Positions 55,237-64,000 of a DNA stretch of 64,000 bases are shown one piece after another (position 1 is the first letter of the stretch; each line of letters starts with the position of its first letter). Source of the stretch: Nymphaea colorata (lineage: Eukaryota > Streptophyta > Magnoliopsida > Nymphaeales > Nymphaeaceae); NCBI RefSeq assembly GCF_008831285.2, contig NC_045145.1, positions 8,928,802-8,992,801 on the forward strand, given 5' to 3'. The position numbers and the translations under genes are program-made. The notes under the pieces were generated by a model. It ran no database searches. It was not told where the DNA came from and saw only the letters and a list, made by a program, of their open reading frames with translations.

Positions 55237-58200
55237 AATGGATCTGATGGTTTGAAAAATATCTGATGCATTATTCTGCGGGCCAACAGGTGGTCGTTTC
55301 CACAAAAATTTTAGACATTTTCTAAGTTTTCCTTTTACTTAACGTAAAACATGCCTTGCTGTATGCAGCTTGTGTGGGCCACTGTCAGAGGAGTTTGGCA
55401 GTTCGTTTGTGTTCTCTTGGGTAATACGGCATTGAAAACTGAGCTCTTTCCATCACATGCTCCCATGTTGTGATGGGACAGTCCAACTTTCTTCTCAAAA
55501 TTGAATTGAGAAGGCTTTTGTTGCTTAATGCGAGATACTGCTCAAGGATTTGTTGTACGCGATAACTTATTCTGGTTGTCTTTTCATATATACTTGTATA
55601 GTGCACGCAGCGCTCGTTGGTTGTTCCAGGTTTGTATAGTTACTGGCTTAGGTTTTGACATTGTACATTCGGGTTATGGAGCTTGTTAGAAACTTCCAAG
55701 GCAGTTCAGCACTATCTTTCTGCGGTGAGTACATGACATTTTCTTTCTTTTTTCCTTTCTTTCTTTCTTTCTTTGTATAAACAAGCTATGGTAGCAGATC
55801 CGACCACATGGCAGTGGCATATTGAATTTCTTTAGATTGAAGTTCTCAAGTCCAGCCCCTGGTTGGTGATTGAAACTCTTGTTGACAAAAGGTATGTTAT
55901 TTTGGTCAATCTACATAATTTCGGTTGCTTTCTCAAAAACATTGCCGTCCAGGCTGTGCTTGCAAACGAACAGTTGGAGTGAGAATAATGCGTTTAGAAG
56001 ATGGCAGCTACTAATTTGTGTTTGCCCAGTGTGTGGCAGTAAAGATCTCAGTTTGTGGTGATATGTTCTCTTTTCATTTTCAAAATCTACACAAATACTC
56101 CCTTAATTAAGGGTGGGCAGTGGGCTTGCAATTTGACATTGGAGCTGGCCCAAAATTTTTTATTTCAACTCCATCAACGTAAGCAGTACATGCATGAACA
56201 GTGTATGGACTTGATACTCCCTTTTTCCTAGTGGACCCCCATCGTGATGCAAGCCTTATTTAGCCCTGGCTTTAGGATTCCAGGGTGACGTTCGGCCAGG
56301 GGGCAGTAGGATTGCCTTGCAGCCATGGTTGGTGCGGTGGTCGTGCTCACGAAAGTGGCGACTTTGGTTGGCCATGCTTTTGATTGTTGGAAGATTTTTA
56401 ACTATAAGTTGTTGGCTCAAGTTTCAGCATGATGCGAGTACAAAAAGGGAGATATGACACTTGAAAGCCGTAGATTGATTGTCAAACAGAAACAGACGTA
56501 GGAGCCAATTCTATTTGAAGCACAATCAACCAAATTAAAAAAAATTGTAACTCCTTTGTCTGAAGTCTGGTTGAGTCGTGTAATATGTTGTTGGGAAGAT
56601 AATTTCAAGACCTTTTCAATGAGTATAGGCATGCAAGGATCCTACACCGTTATAGGACGATTTGCTGGAAAAGCCACAGATGAGGACAGTTGCCAGATGA
56701 ATCGATGTAACTCTCTCATTCGGACTCTGATTGAGGCATGTAATATCTTGTTGGAAAGCTAACTTCAAGAGTTTTTGAATGGATATGGATCGCAAAGGTC
56801 TGTCATTGTTTGGTGTGGTTGATTTGTTGGGAACATGATGAATGTGTCTCTGCATAATAGGATGTATAGGTCTTCCAATCGGCTGGATTTTGTGTTGATG
56901 GAGTAGGTCAGGGCCTAGGTTGCACGATTCCTTAAAAGAGCTCTGCGTCTAGGGTAGAGTTGTCGACAGAGTGACTGTACGGTCTCCTTGCTTGCTGGAG
57001 AGCTCCACGTCAAGGGAGAAGCTGCAATGCATGGACCTAGCAGGATGGTCGTGGAATGTTGTCGCACGGTTTGGGATTGAGGACAGAGGAAAGAGGGTGG
57101 TGGTACTCAGATGGCTGCAGCGAATGGTGAACAACAGCAGCAAATCCGGTGGTCAGTGGTGGCTCTTGATGGGACACGCAAGGGATGAAACCGGAGAGAG
57201 ACAAATCTGATGCTAAACCTTCATTCTTCAGATTGTACAAGTCTAACAATGAATGAAGGCATGCTTACATAAGCACATGCATGTCTGGCCTTTGCAAGGA
57301 AACAATTCAAAAACTAAATTCAAATTTGAAATTCCCTTGTAAAGAGATTTCCTAATCACGACGGCATCAATTAAGGAGGGTTTCATTCCTAGAACCTGCA
57401 CAGATCTGGCATACAAAGGAGAGCTGATGTTGTGTTTGGTTGATGCATAGGTGGCCTGTGTTCGGCTGAAGTGGCACTCTAAAAATGGCATGAATGGCTG
57501 GCTCACATGAAGACCGTATGGGAAACCGCATGGCATCTATGCTGGCAATGCATGGGAGGTAGGTGCCAGCATGTGGGGGCCTGGGATGGGTCACCTAAAA
57601 TGGCACCAAGTCTGGTTGAGGTGGCAACCTGCATGGAGTTTAGTGCTGGGTCATAAGGGCTGCTGACTGGACTAGAATGCGCACTAGCAGTGGGCTCGAA
57701 CTGGGGCGCACCAGCTTGGGTTGGGACAACTTAGGCCAGTGGCGTAGCCACATTGTGAATGTTTATTATATTTTATACAATATAACATGTAATATGTATA
57801 TAACATATATTATATATTGTACAATATAACATATGGTATATATATATAATATGTATAATATATTTATATAATTTATGCATTAAATGTGCTGTAGCATTAT
57901 AATATGTACATTTACAATATAGTACAAATTGTCGTACATGTTGTATATATATAAACAAATGCATTACATATTACAATATATGTGTATCATACATATATTT
58001 TGTATAATAATAATATTATAAAATAAGTATACATATTATTATATGTACATATTATAATATGTACATTTACATTACAGTACATATTGTCGTACATGTGATA
58101 TGCAAAAATCTCTTAAGTTGTAAGTTCAGACCCAGATCTGAGTCCAGAAATATGTTCTTGCATAAGCTTGTTTTACTAGCTTCTTGAAACTTTTTAAAAG

Positions 58201-58332
58201 ACATATTATCATAATTGTGTTTTATTTCTAGGAAACTTGGATCCCCCACTTTCCTTAGTAACTTTCTTCTTTCTCATGATGCACATGCACATTTTTCTTC
58301 ATGAAAATTAATTCGTTTTTTTACCTTTACAG
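55237..58332. other. no gene recognised; microsatellites and a diverged internal duplication
   Basis: Contains a CTTT-rich run (about 55735-55776). A ~65-bp motif appears twice (56557-56622 and 56725-56790: TCTG-TTGAG-CGTGTAATAT-TTGTTGG-AAG-TAA-TTCAAGA). The + frame at 56971-57210 has no recognisable domain. Confidence 0.45.
57755..58095. repeat. TA-rich stretch with repeated TAATATGTACATTTACA blocks
   Basis: Two blocks (57898-57940 and 58056-58101) share AATATGTACATTTACA, AGTACA and TTGTCGTACATGT with the same spacing. Confidence 0.75.
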
Positions 58333-58796
58333 GCTGTCCATCAAATGCTATTGCTTCTTGTGCTTCAATGGTCATATCAACAACTTTTGTAAACGTGAAG
58401 AAGATGCGTGTATGTTTCCACAGGTACGTCTTGTAATTAAATGCTCTAACGCTTGTTCTTGATGATTCTATTTCAGTTTATGGTTTGTCATCAGCTCATC
58501 AAGCATGCAACTTCTAGATAATAGTTGAACACTATGATGATGTGCTTTTGGGTGTACAGAAGATTTACTAGAAAAAACACATGCATGATAGTGCTCTTTG
58601 TCAATAATAATAATAATCAGCCCTGAGTTACCCACTGGAAATTTTATGTTCCAGGAAATAAATATTGGGAAAGAGAGGTACAGTCAGTGACGCGTTGTTT
58701 CAGCCTTTCATTTTGGGCCTCGAAGAGCATGGTATTGTTGAGCAGCTTCTGCGTTGTATCTCAAGTGCTTCATATGAGAACCTTAGGTGATTGTTG
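58333..58796 (+). other. two exon-like segments, unidentified
   Basis: 58333-58433 (after TTTACAG, before GTACGTC) has an open frame CPSNAIASCASMVISTTF then VNVKKMRVCFH. 58704-58796 (after TTTCAG, before GTGATT) reads PFILGLEEHGIVEQLLRC then ISSASYENL. Both have good splice sites; the family is not recognised. They could be exons of one gene or chance frames. Confidence 0.3.
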
Positions 58797-60056
58797 GAAA
58801 ATAATGTGCTTTGTGGATTGTATCTATGACTGGTATGTCCATGTTTTTCACTAAGTTTGACCTTCCCATGGTTCTTTCTTCTATTAATCGAAATCATAAA
58901 AAATAGTTAAGTGCTCATCGTCAGTCTGGTGCATACACTGCTTAAAACTTCTTGCAACATTTGATAGCAAGTCATGCCTCCATAGGTCTCATCTTAAAAT
59001 AAGCTTCTGCAGCAAAGAGGAAGGACTGTCTGCAGCGTATGGAGGTTGTCACACAACATGAAATTCTAACAGGGCTTTTCTTCACTTGCATACCCTACAA
59101 CAAGTGGTTTTGAATTGATAGGAGTTGAATTATGAACCACTACAAACATATAAATGATATCATTAGGCATTTACTGTTAGCTGCATATTGTGGTTATAGT
59201 TCATCATAAGTCTTAACGAGTTACATCATGTTGCATCTAGGACACCTGGCCTCTTTTTAAGCATGTTTACAGCCCATCCATATTGTAGAAGCTTTGGACA
59301 TTGACTACGAACAACTAATAAGTGTATGCCATCAACACTGAAAAAATGAATCATGAAAGAGGAGGCTTTTAACGTGCATCATCAACCTCATAAAGTAAGT
59401 TACTGGTTTCATGCCTACATTTCTTTTGCTACAGATTTTGAGCAGTGCTTTCAAAAAGATGCGAGCTCTTAGATTTTTTACTTCGTGGAAAAAAGAGATG
59501 TTCGGTTATACTTTTTCCTGAGTGTTCATTCATCTTTCTAGTTTCTATTTATGATTTTTCTTTAACTTTTAGGCATATGTATCTCCACCAAATAGAATAC
59601 AATTTTGAACTTGTCTGCACTTAAGGATCTAGAATTTCCACTTAGTTAAGGAGATGAGGGTATTTTAGGACTTGTATCGTGATTTTGCTTTGATTTCGGC
59701 ATATTGTTTTTTGTGTCTTATTGCTAAGAGGATTATCTAAAACCATTCAAACCAATCCAACTCGGTCCTGAAAGTGGTTTTTAGGTGGATAGGAGAGTGA
59801 GCTATAGAAGTATCAATTTTCCCTTAGCAATCAATGATCCAACCCTTTGCACGGAAACCTCAAAACAAGCGAATTTGGAGAAGATTGCCGGGCACAAGAC
59901 CGATGAAACTTTCCTGGATAGTCGTACATTTAGAGTCTAACAGAGTCCAATCCCATAGTTGTCATTATCATGCACTTGATGATTTTACAAAACCCAGCAC
60001 ATAGGATTGGTTTATCCTGGGCTTCCTTTGGGAAAAGATAAGAGCTTAACCTAAAC
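58797..60056. other. no gene recognised
   Basis: AT-rich. At 59431-59469 the sequence ACAG then ATTTTGAGCAGTGCTTTC-AAAAAGATG resembles the acceptor and start of the unidentified exon at 15499-15422 (GCAG then GTTTTGAGGAGTGCTTTC-AAAAAGATG). Confidence 0.4.
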
Positions 60057-62133
60057 CATTTGTAAAACTTCCAATCAGTTGAGGACTCAACATTTATGGA
60101 AAATTGTCACCATTAAACCAACCTTTTTTTTATAGAAGTCCATACTTTTATAGGAGATTTGAAGTTCATTTTTCTACTCAACCAACCTATACTGCTTTGC
60201 ATTCACCCTCTTCTTTAGAGTTGAATTCCTTCCTCCTGGTGATATACCATTTGATGTCAAGTTTTTTTTGTAAAAGTGAAAATTTTCAGTTTTGCTTAAA
60301 AACATTTTAAAAGTGCCTCCTCACACAATAATGTGGCTTTTCTTCATTCGTAGTACCTCCTTGAGTAGAAGGATAAAATTTCAAGGTTTTGTTGCCAAAC
60401 AATGGAAGAGGAAACTTGAAAAAATCCTGGATATGAGCAGTAAGGAAAAGTCCTGTGAAGTTGAAAAATTCAAGACTAGGAAATGCTATTGACTTTAGTA
60501 ATCAAGCATCTGTAAGGATTTAGCAGGAAAATATCTTGATAGAGAAGTCAAAATGTTCTAAAAGATCTTGGCAGGTAGCAAAATGAGAGTTGAGAGATGG
60601 GCTCGGGCTTGTGTAGTCGTTCCTCTGGGTCAGTAATCATGAGTATCAAGTAGGCATATAGGTGATTTATGTTTATACCGCGAAGATAACGACTTATGAA
60701 CCTTTGTCTCATCCAAAACCTACAAGGTGAAGCGGGTTGGATACGCGATAAAGCTATACATAACCACAAAACGATGGAGCTTCGTAGTAGCCTTTGGGGT
60801 GGTGAGGTATTCCCTCAAAGGTGAAGGTCGGCCTAAAAAAAAAATCAAAAGGCAAAAGCTGAATGCAAGAGAAAGAAAGAAATAAAAAACAAGAAGAAAA
60901 AAAAAGCAAAAGGTGTCTGCCAAGAGATGAAAGGCATGAAGGCTTAACTCGTAAGAATTGAATGTGACAATCTTTGGTAGATGTGCGGGTCAATATCTTC
61001 TCCTATTTTTTATTACATAAGATGCTGAGGATGATTTCCTTATGTTCATGTTTTGGATATTGAAAGACATCCCTTCTAGAGATTTGACGGCATTAACGCG
61101 TAATGAATCCTTATGCTTGTATGGTACTATGTGTCAATGAAGGACATATTATTTGCACACAAGCACTCATGCTTATTAGTTAAATTGATCATTTTTGAAC
61201 TATTTCAAAGTAAAAACTTGACATCTCTAGTCATAGGAGGAAGTAACCAATCTCCTTTGGTCTTGAAAGATGTTTGTCATTTCATTACCAATCCTTTTTG
61301 GCCTTGAAAGATGTTGCCCATTCCATTACCAAACCATTAGTCCATTCATGGGATAGAAGAAACTCCTCAAACCTAGTCAACTCATGTTGAATGTGACGAA
61401 TTTCATTTTCTTTTTATATCATTTGGGATAAGTGGTTAAGCCTGACCCATTATTCCATCTTAACCGCTTGTCTTCAACATAACCCAGATTTAGGGATGAG
61501 TTTGTCATGCAAAACCTCTTATCTCTTTTCAAAAGGACCAGTCAATTTTGTAGTCGATTTCGAATTGACATTTTTGAAAGGTTCTATTCGTCGAAGTTGC
61601 TTGGGTTTTGGGTTTTATGTCCTCGTGTCCTTCATGGTTTTAGACCAGGTTAGTACTCAGTTTTTTTCTTCTTGTGTCACATTAGTGTTAGGTTAGTTGA
61701 ATAGATCCTTTAGTTAGCTATTGCACATGTCCAGCATAGGTTAAGGTCATTGGCTTGATTTGTTTTTAGTGTGATCCTATTTTGATTTAGTTTGATTATT
61801 TAGTTTTGTTGAGTTAAGCAATTGTTGGTTTAATTTTATAGTAGTTCAATCTTCTTCATTTTCCACTTTAGTGGTTTTCAGCATTGTGTCATGTTTAGTT
61901 TTCACTTTCATTGTGACATGGGTTGTTTAGGTGCTTTGTTGTATTAGTTGCTTGGTTTTCATTTTTCAATGCCTTCACTTGTGTTGTAGACCGACTATCC
62001 CTCGGCTCCACGCAAGCCAAATAGGTTTGAAAATGTCAGCCCATGACAACTTGATTCTTTTGATAAATAAATTTTTGCTGCACAACTTATTGTTTGAAAG
62101 TGTCAATGTCCAAGGATGTCGTGCATGATCTAA
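60057..62133 (+). repeat. dispersed repeat R, copy 2
   Basis: Direct copy of 50523-52605. The spacing between the two copies is about 7.5 kb and encloses the VPS51-like fragment. Ends as in copy 1, with the last ~34 bp duplicated in tandem (62104-62137, 62138-62165). Confidence 0.8.
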
Positions 62134-62171
62134 CTTTCAATGTCCAAGGATGTCGTGCATGATCTACTGTC

Positions 62172-62894
62172 AACACCATCTATTTCTACTAGCATACCTG
62201 GCATAGAAATTTCAAGTCAGTCGAGTGTGGTAGCAACATTCTTAAAGCAGAAGCGTATAAGATGTAGGTGCTTAAGATATGTCATGGATCCTGCATTTCT
62301 CATGTCTTTTGCACACAATGTGTTCGTTAACCAAGTCATTGCTGCTTATGTAAAATTCTCATTTTGTTGTTTCCACTTTCTGTTACAAATCCATTGCATT
62401 TATTTGATATCAGTAGTGTCCTTTCTTGTACTTTGAGCTCCCATGCTGGTCCTAATGTCCTTTCTTGTACTTTGAGCTCTCATGCTGGTCCTGTGGTCAT
62501 CTACTTTACCTGAAAAGAGGAGAGTACCACTTCCACCTTTTGTGGAAAAATGGCAGGAATAGAAAGTTACTCTGAAAATAACTCCATGAGGACTACCTTT
62601 TGAGCCAAATTCAATATTTCTTTCACATTACATCGTTTGTCTATCCAAGTAAGGAAAATATCTGTACAAACTTCAAATTGTCTAGGATAAGCCTATGATG
62701 CTGATCCAAATTCTGCCCATGGCTGTAGTTTTCACTTTGCACTCTAAAAGTCTATGAAACTAGGACTGCTAGTAGTGTGAACAAGCATATCTCAAGGAAC
62801 TGGCACATCCATTTTAAACACTGCATTTAGTTTCCTTTTTGCTGATTTACTTTCAGAATGCCTTTTTTTCCTTGTTATGCTAGGTCCTCTCAAT
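62172..62894. other. spacer before gypsy F; no gene recognised
   Basis: Apart from the 39-bp duplication I see no structured feature. The frame 62140-62436 crosses the end of repeat R and has no recognisable domain. Confidence 0.45.
62418..62495. repeat. 39-bp tandem duplication
   Basis: 62418-62456 and 62457-62495 both begin GTCCTTTCTTGTACTTTGAG and end ATGCTGGTCCT; they differ at a few positions. Confidence 0.9.
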
Positions 62895-64000
62895 GACACA
62901 CCTTAGTGTCGATGATCAAGGATATGCTTCAGTTGAGTGGTGGATTGGGGTCACCCAGTGCCGAACGAACAAAGACGACAAATGGTGAGTCTCGTCGTCC
63001 TCGACCCCCTCCTTCTTTCCCTCCTCCTCCTCCTCCTCCTCCACCTTCGTCAGGTGATGTGCCCGATTTTGAGTTCGTCGGTGGAAACACAAGAACCGAC
63101 ACAGGGCCTTGGAAGCAGCCTAGAATGGACTTCCCACGATTCTCAGGGGAGGACCCCCTCAGCTGGAAAAGGCAAAGCAGTTCTTTGAGTGCCACGGAAT
63201 CACCAGCGAGTAGAGGGTGGGCCACGCCACCATCCATTTCGATGGATCTGTTATCAGGTGGTACTGATGATGCAGCATAGCAAACCAGGATGGGATGGGC
63301 TAGTCGATGCCATGAAATCCTGTTTTGGACCTTCGGCGATTCTTAACTACAACTACAACGTTGAACTCTCCACAATCAAGCAGAAGGTATTGTCAACTAC
63401 CGAGAAAGCTTTGAGGAGTTTAGTAACATGGTCAGAGGATGGCCGATTGAAGCACTTTTGGGAGCATTCCTAGGTGGCCTAAAGGAGGAAATAAGGATTG
63501 AGGTGCAGGCTGCCAAACCCCACAAACTTCCAGATTGTTTTTAGATAGTACAAATGGTAGTACAAATGGTGGAAGAGAACACAGGTGTCTCAACAAAAAA
63601 CAACAGGTTGTGGGATATCGACCGAGGCAGCGAGAGCCCTGGCTCACGCACAGAGAATGCACCTCCACAGGTGAATGAGCATGATCCAACATCTCGATAG
63701 GTGATTAGGCGTCTCACACATAAGCAAATTAAAGACAAACGACGCAGAGGGATCTGTTTCCACTACAACCAACCTTGGTCACCAGGGCCAGATAAAACTG
63801 CACATGTGCTTGGTGGGTGAAGAAGACGAGCAACTTGGTGGGGAAGAAGCCACTGCCCTAGAGGAATGCTGGGGGAGTCTTCAGCCAGCTTGCCACCAAA
63901 AATTTCCCTCTACGGTCTAGTGACAAAGTGCTCCAGTTAATGCCAGTTGAAGGATCCTTGAGAGGACACAGAGTCAGCATGCTGGTGGACAATCTAAGAC
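62895..64000 (+). pseudogene. Ty3/gypsy element F: gag to protease start, frameshifted, runs off the window
   Basis: The N-terminal frame MLQLSGGLGSPSAERTK leads into a polyproline run (63008-63047) and PWKQPRMDFPRFSGEDPL. The gag domain then continues over frame changes: KAKQFFECHGITSE, stop, RVGHATIHFDGSVIRWY, MMQHSKPGWDGLVDAMKS, FEEFSNMVRGWPIEALLG, FLGGLKEEIRIEVQAAK. After 63700, LTHKQIKDKRRRGICFHY, NQPWSPG is a zinc-knuckle remnant lacking its second Cys. The last bases, RGHRVSMLVDN, are the start of the protease domain. It is a different family from the gypsy block at 22.4-40.8 kb, with at least three frame breaks and two stops. Confidence 0.8.

Noticed and set aside
1-64000. CRISPR arrays, operons, bacterial promoters, rRNA or tRNA genes
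   Set aside because: None seen; spliced exons, LTR retrotransposons and plant protein families show that this is plant nuclear DNA.

Overview
The window is nuclear DNA from a flowering plant. The evidence is spliced plant gene fragments (a group I WRKY factor, an ALA2-type P4-ATPase, a VPS51/UNHINGED-like tethering subunit, a GH38 alpha-mannosidase, a U-box/ARM protein) set among Ty1/copia and Ty3/gypsy elements primed by tRNA-Met. The species cannot be told from the sequence. I find no complete, intact gene; it is a transposon-rich interval with gene remnants. A run of exactly 100 N (32015-32114) shows it is a draft assembly.

Layout. 1-5.4 kb: four broken copia pieces; a + element ends inside an antisense one. 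5.5-11.2 kb: minus-strand gene fragments (unidentified exons, a U-box/ARM exon, two GH38 exons), microsatellites and a GAGCTCG-rich MITE-like stretch. 11.27-44.96 kb: a direct tandem duplication of a ~5.2 kb segment (two units and part of a third) carrying minus-strand exons of a P4-ATPase plus unidentified exons. Units 1 and 2 were later hit by different transposons: a 955-bp hAT-like element with 8-bp target duplication and a 2.9-kb solo gypsy LTR in unit 1, and an 18.4-kb Tekay/Del-like gypsy block in unit 2. Because the units are paralogous, each insertion has its empty site elsewhere in the window, so the element ends can be fixed to the base.

The 18.4-kb block reads LTR-internal-LTR-internal-LTR. 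The two internal regions share every nonsense codon. The middle LTR changes from 3'-LTR-like to 5'-LTR-like across the N gap, and one-base homopolymer deletions cluster beside the gap. The simplest reading is one ~11-kb element duplicated by joining two overlapping contigs; unequal LTR crossover is the biological alternative.

44.96-46.08 kb: 3' exons of a group I WRKY gene, cut at its 5' side by the third partial unit. 46.1-50.5 kb: a decayed + strand copia whose leader holds a 162-bp inverted repeat with 81-bp arms. 50.5-52.6 and 60.06-62.13 kb: two direct copies of an unclassified ~2.08-kb repeat; part of it also lies inverted in each P4-ATPase unit. 53.2-55.2 kb: a VPS51-like pseudogene. 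62.9-64 kb: the frameshifted gag of another Ty3/gypsy element, running off the window.

The coding pieces do not form a pathway; what links them is a history of duplication and transposition. Exon calls are by eye, without alignment.
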